Assembly: GCA_963678675.1 (NCBI GenBank)
Contig: OY783197.1
Location: 72,001 to 136,000 of the forward strand
DNA: 64,000 nucleotides
Direction: 5' to 3'
From: Xiphydria camelus
Lineage: Eukaryota > Arthropoda > Insecta > Hymenoptera > Xiphydriidae
Position numbers and translations under genes: made by a program. Position 1 is the first letter of the stretch, and each line of letters opens with the position of its first letter. Positions 22,045 through 34,249 of the stretch are shown piece after piece. The notes below the pieces were generated by a model. It did not search any database. It worked only from the letters and a program-made list of their open reading frames with translations, and had not been told where the DNA came from.

Positions 22045-22521
22045 TCCAATGGAGTCAATCATCCCCGTCAGAATAATTATCAAAGGACGGCAGCTTGGAC
22101 AATTGATGATCGAAAGGTCAGTACGATTCTATAATTACGATCGAGAATTTAACTGTGTTACAAATATAAACGGGATATTACATATCATGCTTTAATATGA
22201 AGGAAGGAGTTACAGGCTTGTCTAATGATTCAACGCCTCATCAATTTTCGTTACAGACGAACAAAACGATCATGACTGAGAGTATGATGTTGAGACTACA
22301 TCACAGCAGATTCCTCGGTGTTTAAAAAGTTAGTATTTTTTTTATAAATTCTGAACATATCCCATTAGTAAATTTTTTTATATTTCCAAAGCAATTCCAT
22401 CTTGCCTAAATGTCTTCTTAGCTAACGACAAGGTTCTGTGTGTTACAGTTCTCCAAGACATTCCGCGTGGATTCCGATGCCTCGCAGTTATCAATGGGAG
22501 AAAGAATGAATTGGTCTAAGT
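22045..22521 (+). ncRNA. Candidate multi-exon long non-coding RNA (first exons)
   Basis: Three short segments are bounded by good splice signals: exon a 22045-22116 (acceptor TTGTGTTGCAG, donor AAAG|GTCAGT), exon b 22257 to 22318 or 22328 (acceptor TTTTCGTTACAG), and exon c 22449-22521 (acceptor TGTGTTACAG, donor TCTAA|GTAATC). Frames across them are short. In the diverged paralogue at about 27100-27284 the exon a donor and exon b acceptor are retained, although the sequence between them has drifted. That is weak evidence that splicing matters. The transcript end and expression are unknown. Confidence 0.28.
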
Positions 22522-23087
22522 AATCACTCGTAAGCCTCAACATGCATTTCTTCTATTCTGCTTCCAATACGCGTATGCAGCGTTAAATATTGGAACGGAA
22601 TAGTCGTATACTCTCTTTCCTATCTCTTCTCTTAATCGCGTGGCACGACGATTACTTCGCAGCGAAATAACATACCAATATATTTGGAGAAATTAAAAAA
22701 AATTAATTTAAATATTGCATTCTCTTAAATTTCGCTGGGAATTGTACATAGAGTATGGCGTACATCGTTCGAACTTCGCGAGTTATTGAAATTGATCACT
22801 TCTTTTCTACATCGTTCGAACGATGTGATAACGCGCCAGAAGTAAACATCGAATTAAGATATTCTCCCTATGAGAAATACGCGAATACAAAAAAGGGAGA
22901 GATTTTCCTTCTCTCAATGAGATTATTTTGCAGTTTCATATATTCAAAGAATTCAAAGATTCAAAGATTTTGAGATCGCTTACACGCGATATTCGTGACT
23001 GTAGGTATGAGTCGACTATTTCATTTAAAAGTTTGTACATTTTTCAGTTCAGAATTACATTTGAACATTTTGCTTCATAGTTACAAT

Positions 23088-23258
23088 CCTTAAAATTAAC
23101 TGCAAATTTTCTCTGCGCTAAGAGTACGACGTTCGTCGTTCCTACGTCGTGGGTTTTTAAAGCCACTCGACTTTGAACGACGATAATAAGCCGGAAGTAG
23201 ACAACGATTTAAGTTAGCTAGTAAGAAATACCGCATATACGCGGATGAGTGGGATAAT
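23088..23258 (+). repeat. Sub-repeat R1 (171 bp)
   Basis: It matches 23514-23684 at an offset of 426 bp. The conserved core includes GAGTACGACGTTCGTCG, TTCCTACGTCGTGGG and CCGGAAGTAGACAACGATTT. Weaker relatives begin near 22751, 23907 and 24150. Copies in block 2 lie at +5042. Confidence 0.8.
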
Positions 23259-23513
23259 GTTGCAGTAGAAAATTCAAATTAGTAATATACGATATTCGGG
23301 TTTGCAATTTTTCGTACAATTTTCTCTGAATTCTTTCGTACTTCAAAACTCCGCGAAATACATAAATTGTTCATATTTTTGACAATAGACCATCAAGATG
23401 CTTAAATGCATTGTTCGTAATTGCAAATATGGGTCAAGAATTGTATCTAAGAGATTTTCTATCTCAACTGAGTTATGATTATATATTCGAGAATCCGTCT
23501 TCATGCTTCAAAG

Positions 23514-23684
23514 CCTTAAAGTTTACTGCAAATTTTCTCGACGCTTAGAGTACGACGTTCGTCGTTCCTACGTCGTGGGTTTTCCGAAACACTCGAGATT
23601 GAACGACGATGATATGCCGGAAGTAGACAACGATTTAAGTTAGCCAGTAAGGAGTACCGCATATATGCGAGTACAGGAGATAAT
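23514..23684 (+). repeat. Sub-repeat R2 (171 bp)
   Basis: This is the second copy of R1, of equal length, with changes concentrated in the middle and in the terminal CCGCATATATGCG-like palindrome. Confidence 0.8.
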
Positions 23685-26600
23685 TTGGCTGTTAGATATT
23701 CGGATCGTCTAAGTACATTATTTGAGTTCGTACCTATATATTCATAGAAAATTTCCCCTTTGAAGGATATACTATTTCCAAATTACGCCAAGTGCATGGG
23801 TCGAAGACATTTCAGCAACTGCCCACTACGATCGCCTGGGTGCGATATAGATATATCAAAAATTTTGAAATCACTTTGAATCAATTTCACTCCAAGTTAT
23901 CTCCATAGAGTACGACGTACATTGCTCGAACTTCGCTAGTTCTTAAAAACCACAGCTGTAGCAAATGTGGTATAGTCATAATATATATATTTTCTTACCG
24001 CCCATCATAAATTATATTTTTCTTACCTGCAATGTGGGCTTTACTTAACTTGTCAGAATATTGAAATGCGCAAAGATTCTTGATCATTCTAAATGTAGAA
24101 AGCGCTCCTTGAATTAGCTTTTCATAAATCTTGGTAAATTTGAAACTTTGAAGTTCTTATCGACTCTACCGAGTTCGAGCAATGATTCAACGCCCGAAGT
24201 AGACAACGAATTGTAATGAAGTAGCCCACTTCGCGAAATAAACTATTCGATAACGTTATATGGGCACCGGATGCATTGAGATTGCTTATACGAATTATCC
24301 ATTCGTGCTCGTAGGTATTTTCAGAATTTTCGTCAAAGTATTTTATTTTTGATAATTGAGAGCACAAAATGGCTTCAATACATATACGCATAGACGCGTA
24401 TACACGAATTTTGAACATATGCTTTGGAGGTATCGCTGTTACAGTTTTTTTTTTAAATTATTCTCCAATTTAAATTGCTTTCCATAATTCGTAACTTTGA
24501 TGAAGCGCCAAGTATTGAAATATCTTTCCATATCATAACTTTGAGTCTCAGGTATTAACAGAATAAAAGATTGCTGAGATCAGTAACATTTTCGAGTCAC
24601 TTAGTAGATAAGTTAATAAATGCGAAGGGGTCGAAAGAAAATTTCTACCCTTTCGCATCCAACGAGGGATCATCGTGGGATCGCCGTGGGATCATCGTGG
24701 GATCCAAAAATAAGTAGGTAAAACCACGAATGAATGAGAGATGATAGAGCGATGATTGTGTTGGTGAGAATGTACGTTCCTTTTAAATATAGGTGGTATA
24801 GGCAGGGTTTTTCGCGAGAATGGCCTTTCGTTTTTAAATATAGGTGACAGGCAGGGTTCGTTTTACATCGCGGCGCGTTTCTGGCCAATGTGTGCTCGAA
24901 GTATGATTGTTTAAAATAGATCTCCACAGGATGACGTTTTGAGATTAGACTGCCAATACACTGTATCTCTGATATAGGTAGTTGTTCCTGTAGTATTGAC
25001 TCTTGGTGCTGACAACTAATCTTGAAACTCATTCGGAATTATACCTATTAGCTTTAAATCCCAACGGTCTTAGATTTTCAAATTTTTCGAGAAATATAGG
25101 TTTACGCGAGGGGTTTCCTTTACGTTCTATGGGACGCAAGTTTTTATAACTCTATGTTTGATGATTCCATTCTGTTTAAAAAATTGCGCGTCATGAGATA
25201 CCGGGAAACTCTGACCTAAATCATATTTTATTCGAATCAAACTTGATTGATATTCGAGATCGTTTTTACATTTCGCTTCGTCTTTTCATTCAATTATCTA
25301 CGACCGTTGGTTGGGTAATCGCGAAGTCGCAAACGTCGTGAATCGTGGTGCACGGCGGTAAAACCTGCGGCTTCGCATTGCCTCGAAGAAAGAAGAGAGA
25401 AGAAAGAAGCCATCATGTAGTTATTAAGAAAACTGTCGTCGTGCCACGTAGACCCGTAAGGATTTACGAATCTTCCTTTTCGAGAGATTCTCATCGTATC
25501 TTTGCATAGCTTCCTTCACCGGACTGGAGGAAGAGTAACAGAAATACAGTGCGTTTTCACGAATGGAATTTTCGCATATGTCAATAGACTCCTTGCAACT
25601 CTGTCCACCTTTCTTTCCATACACATAACGTGCACTTGTTAAGTAGACGTGCGAGATGATAAGATTAAATTATTATTTCTCAACTAACATTCGTGCTCGT
25701 AGATATTTCGATAATTTCCCCAAGAAATTTTATGTTTTAATGAAGAGCACAAAGTAATATAACTTCGTTACACTCATATTTCTTTTAATTTTTTTCTTAT
25801 TAAAATCCTCAGTAAATTATTGTTCATCAAAATTTGTTATTCAGTTCATGATATTTATAATAGGTATTATCTATTGCAATTACATTTTTGATACCCATAT
25901 GAGATTGTACAGGTGAATTTTTCTTACCAAATTTTTCAAAATCCGTACGACTACTTAATACCTAGGTATACCTATCTCTCTATTTTATTAGGCAATATTG
26001 CCCATACCACTTTAACGTGGTCATACCTGTATATATGTTTCTATTTGTGTGTATATGGGGCGTGAATTGCCCTAGTTGGCAAGGAAACCCCACTGTATTA
26101 GTTCCGCGGTTGTTTGTCTCTTCTTTTCAGGTACATGGTTTATTGCTTGCCGAAAGGCAGCTGAAATCAAAATAAATATGAAAAGTGACGATACTTTTCA
26201 GTCTTTCGCGGCAAAGAATCTGATGAAAGATTCTTAAAAATAATATCTAAAATAACCCCACTCTCTCTTACACTGGAAACCCGCGTTTCATCTCATTCAA
26301 TGAATACAAACCTCTGGAGAAGAACGATAAAGCATATAGCAAATTAGTCGTTCTTACTCCTTTTTTAAAAGTAAAGCATCGCATTTGGTCGTCGGCGTCC
26401 GGGCTTACAATCGATGCGATGTTTTACATCACTTTATTAATCGTTCATCCCTCATTTAGATTAAGATAATCGATCATTTTTTCTGTTTCAGATCTTCGAA
26501 CTAATATGACAGTTTTTTTTCCAGGAAATTTAAATATGAAACTTTCCCGACTAGCCAAGTATCATAGATTGCTGTTATTTTTCTGGTAAATTGCAAATAC

Positions 26601-26699
26601 AACACTAATTGTATCTGCAGCTTATCGTTGAATTGATATTAGTCTGTGATGCTCAGTTATCGGGCCTTGTTACACGGGAAAGTTCTAATGTGTCTGCTT

Positions 26700-27004
26700 T
26701 CTGTTTCAGTTCATGGCATTGTCTGTAGCATTTTCTGTAGTTCTACTTTCCAGGCGAACTACGACAATATTTTACTCTTTAACGAGATCATTAATCGTTC
26801 TGCTTTGTGTTTCAGTTCATGGCATTCCATAAGTTCGACTTTCCAGGCGAAATACTATATTTTACGCTGTAACAAGATCATTAACCGTTCAGCTTCCTGT
26901 TACAGTTCACCAGAATTTTTATAATTAAATTTTACTTTTCAGGCAACCGGCGAACATTTTTTATACCCAGATAAGACCAATAATTGTTCAGCTTTAAGTT
27001 TCAG
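26700..27004 (+). repeat. Acceptor-rich tandem repeat, three degenerate ~90-106 bp units
   Basis: TTTCAG- or TTACAG-type sites recur with AG ending at 26709, 26815, 26905 and 27004. The first three are followed by TTCATGG or TTCACC. Each unit also has a CTTTCCAGGCRA-like site and an ATCATTAAYCGTTC-like segment. The paralogous array in copy 2 is 31742-32055. Confidence 0.7.
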
Positions 27005-27284
27005 CCATCATCTTGAGAAATTTAGGCCCATTTTTCGCTATAAGGTCTGCTATCTTGAGTTGGTATTTTCCGAGTAGCTTGAGGAATTAAACAATCTCGA
27101 TCGTCCTCGTACGAGTAATTGTCAAAGGACGTTAGCTTGGATAATCGATGATCGATAGGTCAGTACGATTCGATAATGACGAATGAAAATTTAACTGTGC
27201 TAAAAATATAAACTGGAGATTGCATATTACGTTTTAACATGAAAGGAGGAGTTACAAGCTCATCGAATAATACCATGCCTCATT

Positions 27285-30200
27285 AATTTTCGTTACAGAC
27301 GAACAAAACGATCATGACTGAGAGTATGATGTTGAGACTACATCACAGCAGATTCCTCGGTGTTTAAAAAGTTAGTATTTTTTTTATAAATTCTGAACAT
27401 ATCCCATTAGTAAATTTTTTTATATTTCCAAAGCAATTCCATCTTGCCTAAATGTCTTCTTAGCTAACGACAAGGTTCTGTGTGTTACAGTTCTCCAAGA
27501 CATTCCGCGTGGATTCCGATGCCTCGCAGTTATCAATGGGAGAAAGAATGAATTGGTCTAAGTAATCACTCGTAAGCCTCAACATGCATTTCTTCTATTC
27601 TGCTTCCAATACGCGTATGCAGCGTTAAATATTGGAACGGAATAGTCGTATACTCTCTTTCCTATCTCTTCTCTTAATCGCGTGGCACGACGATTACTTC
27701 GCAGCGAAATAACATACCAATATATTTGGAGAAATTAAAAAAAATTAATTTAAATATTGCATTCTCTTAAATTTCGCTGGGAATTGTACATAGAGTATGG
27801 CGTACATCGTTCGAACTTCGCGAGTTATTGAAATTGATCACTTCTTTTCTACATCGTTCGAACGATGTGATAACGCGCCAGAAGTAAACATCGAATTAAG
27901 ATATTCTCCCTATGAGAAATACGCGAATACAAAAAAGGGAGAGATTTTCCTTCTCTCAATGAGATTATTTTGCAGTTTCATATATTCAAAGAATTCAAAG
28001 ATTCAAAGATTTTGAGATCGCTTACACGCGATATTCGTGACTGTAGGTATGAGTCGACTATTTCATTTAAAAGTTTGTACATTTTTCAGTTCAGAATTAC
28101 ATTTGAACATTTTGCTTCATAGTTACAATCCTTAAAATTAACTGCAAATTTTCTCTGCGCTTAGAGTACGACGTTCGTCGTTCCTACGTCGTGGGTTTTT
28201 AAAGCCACTCGACTTTGAACGACGATAATAAGCCGGAAGTAGACAACGATTTAAGTTAGCTAGTAAGAAATACCGCATATACGCGGATGAGTGGGATAAT
28301 GTTGCAGTAGAAAATTCAAATTAGTAATATACGATATTCGGGTTTGCAATTTTTCGTACAATTTTCTCTGAATTCTTTCGTACTTCAAAACTCCGCGAAA
28401 TACATAAATTGTTCATATTTTTGACAATAGACCATCAAGATGCTTAAATGCATTGTTCGTAATTGCAAATATGGGTCAAGAATTGTATCTAAGAGATTTT
28501 CTATCTCAACTGAGTTATGATTATATATTCGAGAATCCGTCTTCATGCTTCAAAGCCTTAAAGTTTACTGCAAATTTTCTCGACGCTTAGAGTACGACGT
28601 TCGTCGTTCCTACGTCGTGGGTTTTCCGAAACACTCGAGATTGAACGACGATGATATGCCGGAAGTAGACAACGATTTAAGTTAGCCAGTAAGGAGTACC
28701 GCATATATGCGAGTACAGGAGATAATTTGGCTGTTAGATATTCGGATCGTCTAAGTACATTATTTGAGTTCGTACCTATATATTCATAGAAAATTTCCCC
28801 TTTGAAGGATATACTATTTCCAAATTACGCCAAGTGCATGGGTCGAAGACATTTCAGCAACTGCCCACTACGATCGCCTGGGTGCGATATAGATATATCA
28901 AAAATTTTGAAATCACTTTGAATCAATTTCACTCCAAGTTATCTCCATAGAGTACGACGTACATTGCTCGAACTTCGCTAGTTCTTAAAAACCACAGCTG
29001 TAGCAAATGTGGTATAGTCATAATATATATATTTTCTTACCGCCCATCATAAATTATATTTTTCTTACCTGCAATGTGGGCTTTACTTAACTTGTCAGAA
29101 TATTGAAATGCGCAAAGATTCTTGATCATTCTAAATGTAGAAAGCGCTCCTTGAATTAGCTTTTCATAAATCTTGGTAAATTTGAAACTTTGAAGTTCTT
29201 ATCGACTCTACCGAGTTCGAGCAATGATTCAACGCCCGAAGTAGACAACGAATTGTAATGAAGTAGCCCACTTCGCGAAATAAACTATTCGATAACGTTA
29301 TATGGGCACCGGATGCATTGAGATTGCTTATACGAATTATCCATTCGTGCTCGTAGGTATTTTCAGAATTTTCGTCAAAGTATTTTATTTTTGATAATTG
29401 AGAGCACAAAATGGCTTCAATACATATACGCATAGACGCGTATACACGAATTTTGAACATATGCTTTGGAGGTATCGCTGTTACAGTTTTTTTTTTAAAT
29501 TATTCTCCAATTTAAATTGCTTTCCATAATTCGTAACTTTGATGAAGCGCCAAGTATTGAAATATCTTTCCATATCATAACTTTGAGTCTCAGGTATTAA
29601 CAGAATAAAAGATTGCTGAGATCAGTAACATTTTCGAGTCACTTAGTAGATAAGTTAATAAATGCGAAGGGGTCGAAAGAAAATTTCTACCCTTTCGCAT
29701 CCAACGAGGGATCATCGTGGGATCGCCGTGGGATCATCGTGGGATCCAAAAATAAGTAGGTAAAACCACGAATGAATGAGAGATGATAGAGCGATGATTG
29801 TGTTGGTGAGAATGTACGTTCCTTTTAAATATAGGTGGTATAGGCAGGGTTTTTCGCGAGAATGGCCTTTCGTTTTTAAATATAGGTGACAGGCAGGGTT
29901 CGTTTTACATCGCGGCGCGTTTCTGGCCAATGTGTGCTCGAAGTATGATTGTTTAAAATAGATCTCCACAGGATGACGTTTTGAGATTAGACTGCCAATA
30001 CACTGTATCTCTGATATAGGTAGTTGTTCCTGTAGTATTGACTCTTGGTGCTGACAACTAATCTTGAAACTCATTCGGAATTATACCTATTAGCTTTAAA
30101 TCCCAACGGTCTTAGATTTTCAAATTTTTCGAGAAATATAGGTTTACGCGAGGGGTTTCCTTTACGTTCTATGGGACGCAAGTTTTTATAACTCTATGTT

Positions 30201-31869
30201 TGATGATTCCATTCTGTTTAAAAAATTGCGCGTCATGAGATACCGGGAAACTCTGACCTAAATCATATTTTATTCGAATCAAACTTGATTGATATTCGAG
30301 ATCGTTTTTACATTTCGCTTCGTCTTTTCATTCAATTATCTACGACCGTTGGTTGGGTAATCGCGAAGTCGCAAACGTCGTGAATCGTGGTGCACGGCGG
30401 TAAAACCTGCGGCTTCGCATTGCCTCGAAGAAAGAAGAGAGAAGAAAGAAGCCATCATGTAGTTATTAAGAAAACTGTCGTCGTGCCACGTAGACCCGTA
30501 AGGATTTACGAATCTTCCTTTTCGAGAGATTCTCATCGTATCTTTGCATAGCTTCCTTCACCGGACTGGAGGAAGAGTAACAGAAATACAGTGCGTTTTC
30601 ACGAATGGAATTTTCGCATATGTCAATAGACTCCTTGCAACTCTGTCCACCTTTCTTTCCATACACATAACGTGCACTTGTTAAGTAGACGTGCGAGATG
30701 ATAAGATTAAATTATTATTTCTCAACTAACATTCGTGCTCGTAGATATTTCGATAATTTCCCCAAGAAATTTTATGTTTTAATGAAGAGCACAAAGTAAT
30801 ATAACTTCGTTACACTCATATTTCTTTTAATTTTTTTCTTATTAAAATCCTCAGTAAATTATTGTTCATCAAAATTTGTTATTCAGTTCATGATATTTAT
30901 AATAGGTATTATCTATTGCAATTACATTTTTGATACCCATATGAGATTGTACAGGTGAATTTTTCTTACCAAATTTTTCAAAATCCGTACGACTACTTAA
31001 TACCTAGGTATACCTATCTCTCTATTTTATTAGGCAATATTGCCCATACCACTTTAACGTGGTCATACCTGTATATATGTTTCTATTTGTGTGTATATGG
31101 GGCGTGAATTGCCCTAGTTGGCAAGGAAACCCCACTGTATTAGTTCCGCGGTTGTTTGTCTCTTCTTTTCAGGTACATGGTTTATTGCTTGCCGAAAGGC
31201 AGCTGAAATCAAAATAAATATGAAAAGTGACGATACTTTTCAGTCTTTCGCGGCAAAGAATCTGATGAAAGATTCTTAAAAATAATATCTAAAATAACCC
31301 CACTCTCTCTTACACTGGAAACCCGCGTTTCATCTCATTCAATGAATACAAACCTCTGGAGAAGAACGATAAAGCATATAGCAAATTAGTCGTTCTTACT
31401 CCTTTTTTAAAAGTAAAGCATCGCATTTGGTCGTCGGCGTCCGGGCTTACAATCGATGCGATGTTTTACATCACTTTATTAATCGTTCATCCCTCATTTA
31501 GATTAAGATAATCGATCATTTTTTCTGTTTCAGATCTTCGAACTAATATTACAGTTTTTTTTCCAGGAAATTTAAATATGAAACTTTCCCGACTAGCCAA
31601 ATATCATAGATTGCTGTTATTTTTCTGGTAAATTGCAAATACAATACTAATTGTATCTGCAGCTTATCGTTGAATTGATATTAGTCTGTGATGCTCAGTT
31701 ATCGGGCCTTGTTACACGGGAAAGTTCTAATGGGTCTGCTTTCTGTTTCAGTTCATGGCATTGTCTGTAGCATTTTCTGTAGTTCTACTTTCCAGGCGAA
31801 CTACGACAATATTTTACTCTTTAACGAGATCATTAATCGTTCTGCTTTGTGTTTCAGTTCATGGCATTC
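27285..31869 (+). repeat. 4.6 kb non-coding duplicated block, copy 2
   Basis: This is the partner of 22243-26827. Flanking sequence is also homologous but much more diverged: 27120-27284 against 22079-22242 (about 80% by eye), and 31870-32055 against 26828-27004. The high-identity block therefore lies inside an older duplication. Confidence 0.92.
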
Positions 31870-32929
31870 TATACGATTGTAGTTCTACTTTCCAGGCGAT
31901 CTACGATAATTTTTTACTCTGTATCGAGATAATTAATCGTTCTGTTTTTTGTTCCAGTTCACCGGAATTTTTATTATTAAATTTTACTTTTCAGGCAACT
32001 AGTGAAAATTTGTTATATTCAGATAAGACCAATAATTGTTCAGCTTTAAGTTTCAGAATTAAACAATCTCGAGACAATTCAGTAGGCCTTTCATTGGATC
32101 CAACGATGCTTTAATGAGGATTTTCCGATGATAAATCGATGACGAATCATCTTGAAATTGGCCGCATATGAGTCGCAGTGGATTTGACGTCAAAGATAAA
32201 CAGTTTCGATGGAATAACGGGTACTCGATGAATTCGTAGCAAGTAAGGAATATCACATCGTCAGTTCAACGCGACTGAAGGCTGTGGTATTTATTCCAAC
32301 AGGAGCGCAGGGGTATAGCGAAGAGATGGATAGCTCATTGCATTGCAAAATTCATCTGTTATATGAGAATTGCTAGGAACATTCATCCGAAGACCTGTTA
32401 ACTCTAAGATTTAGTTTTGTATTTTGTTTAATAGTCGAATCATGCGAAAGGAAACTGATTACTAATCACTTGGGAAATATTAAAGATTAATCTGTAAGAG
32501 TTTCTATAAAAGTTAACGAGCATTAAATGCTTTCCGAGTGATCAGTATTTCAGTCGAATAGTTCAGGTTCGTCCCTTAAACGTTCTATATAATAACGGGC
32601 TCCTATTTATTTTTGCATATGCAACTACATCACTTGCTTTCTGATCTAACTCTATTTTCGACTGTCGATCATATTCCCTAATGTATCCTGCATACCATTT
32701 ATTCCCATCAATCCGATATCATTCTTAGACAGTTCTCCGATTAGCTAGGCTCATTTCCGATTTGAAATGCTCACAGCTTTGATCTTCTGGTCTCCTTGTT
32801 AGGTTTTTCTCCGTTCTTCTCGATTATTTCGCATTCGTTGAATTTCGTTAGGCTGATTTTCAATCTTGTAGGCTCGACGTTGAACTATTAGGTTCTTCAT
32901 TGAACTCGTTGGCTCCTCCAGTTCCAGTT

Positions 32930-33056
32930 GAATTCGTAATCTCTTTATCGAGTTGTTAGGCTCCTCGTTAATCGCTCAGGCTCTTCATTGAATTCGTAAT
33001 CTCTTTATCGAGTTGTTAGGCTCCTCGTTAATCGCTCAGGCTCTTCATTGAATTCG
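32930..33056. repeat. 60-bp tandem duplication, 2.1 copies
   Basis: The lines 32941-33000 and 33001-33060 are identical for about 57 bases, after a shared GAATTCGTAAT. It lies inside a wider degenerate array of TTAGGCTC-like units of roughly 30 bp. Confidence 0.9.
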
Positions 33057-33393
33057 AGGTTTTTCGTTTGGTTCTTCATCGTTATTTGGTCCTTCGTCGT
33101 CGTCGTCGTTGTAGGTTATTGGCCTGTCTTTTAGGCTCTCGATGTTCTAGGTTTCCTCTTTCATTTCGGGAACCCTTTTTCATCTCTTTTAGTTTTCTAC
33201 AGCTAGTAGTTTGCCAATATCTCTCTGACCTGGCAAGGCTTATTAATTGACATAACGCGAATGGTGTAGTTGCATAGTTGAAGGGATTATATAGTATATA
33301 GGGTTGTAATTTGTAACAGCAATTATATTCTCAAATTTCATCGTCATTTTGCTATGCGTTATCTTGATACGCTTCTTTACCAATGTGACGTTT

Positions 33394-33491
33394 TTTATAT
33401 TAAACCACAAATACATTTTGTAAATGATTTATATTTTATATATTTATATTAAACCACAAATACATTTTGTAAACGATTTTTATTTTACGAT
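33394..33491. repeat. 49-bp tandem duplication
   Basis: Two adjacent copies share TATATTAAACCACAAATACA and the following TTTTGTAAA, with small differences at the right end. Confidence 0.85.
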
Positions 33492-34249
33492 TAATAAAGT
33501 TCATGTATCATTGCAGATAAATTTATTAATTATACTCCCGGTCCTCGCATCTTTTTTTGAATCCTCTCTCCTCGATGATTAGATATTTATCACGCTTTTG
33601 AAAAATTCGGTGTACATACTAAGAACAAAGCCGCCGATACGAAATTATCATATCGAGAACTCAAGTAGGCTCAATATTCTCTAGATCGAAATCTACCAGC
33701 GTTTAAAAAATATTCTTTCGACGTGTTTGCATTTTATTCGGTTGAACAGGCTTACTCGGTTTCATAATTATGAACGTTTAGAGTTTTCGGTGTACTTCTG
33801 TAAAAATGCGTGCAATTCCACTCGTTTATTAATCTCGATTACGCACCGAATACAACGCGCGAATATCAATGGAAAACCTTCGAAATATGTATGACGCGAC
33901 TGTAAAGTTGTTATAGTTTTTAATTTAGACGTAAGGCTCATTGTAAGAAGAAGGGGTGAAAGAGGGTGATTCGCCTCTCCTCCTCATAGCATCGATGTTG
34001 TGCCTACAAGATTAATTACCATCTTGCAGGCGCAACGTGGATGCACTTCCCCGTAATAGGAATTCAATTGCATTTGGAATTCTGCGTTCGAATTTTCCCT
34101 ATTACTGTCGTTATATCAAATCATTCGTAGCGCATTCATTCTACACTTAAGATTCTATATAGTTTATTCATATTCTTATAAAAATTCTATATAAGATTCT
34201 TATATATAGAATCGTTCCATAAGACCATTATATAGTGTGCTATTATTAG

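Larger units (their letters stand above)
22243..26827 (+). repeat. 4.6 kb non-coding duplicated block, copy 1
   Basis: This block is essentially identical to 27285-31869 (constant 5,042 bp offset). I noticed only five single-base differences, four of them between 26508 and 26692. It has no convincing gene. Frames inside are identical in both copies simply because the duplication is recent. The block contains the R1/R2 sub-repeats, two ~60-nt potential hairpins, GGGATCATCGT repeats near 24666-24702, and acceptor-rich tandem repeats at its right end. Confidence 0.92.
31870..34139. other. Non-genic spacer between duplicated blocks and satellite
   Basis: AT-rich DNA without a supported gene. It begins with the diverged tail of the acceptor-rich repeats (to 32055), then unique sequence, then AGGCTC-rich degenerate repeats (about 32750-33150), a 60-bp tandem duplication, and a 49-bp tandem duplication near 33400. 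Confidence 0.6.

Noticed and set aside
24670..25032. 120-codon minus-strand frame, identical at 29712-30074
   Set aside because: Perfect conservation between the copies reflects the 99.9% identical duplication and not selection; it contains short tandem repeats and no domain.
22045..32055. Assignment to the ant sex-determining non-coding RNA locus
   Set aside because: The neighbouring genes here do not match the gene neighbourhood I recall for that locus, and I cannot recognise its sequence; only a general resemblance exists.
32747..33150. TTAGG words as interstitial telomere
   Set aside because: Units are not tandem TTAGG; they are spaced about 30 bp apart in unrelated sequence.
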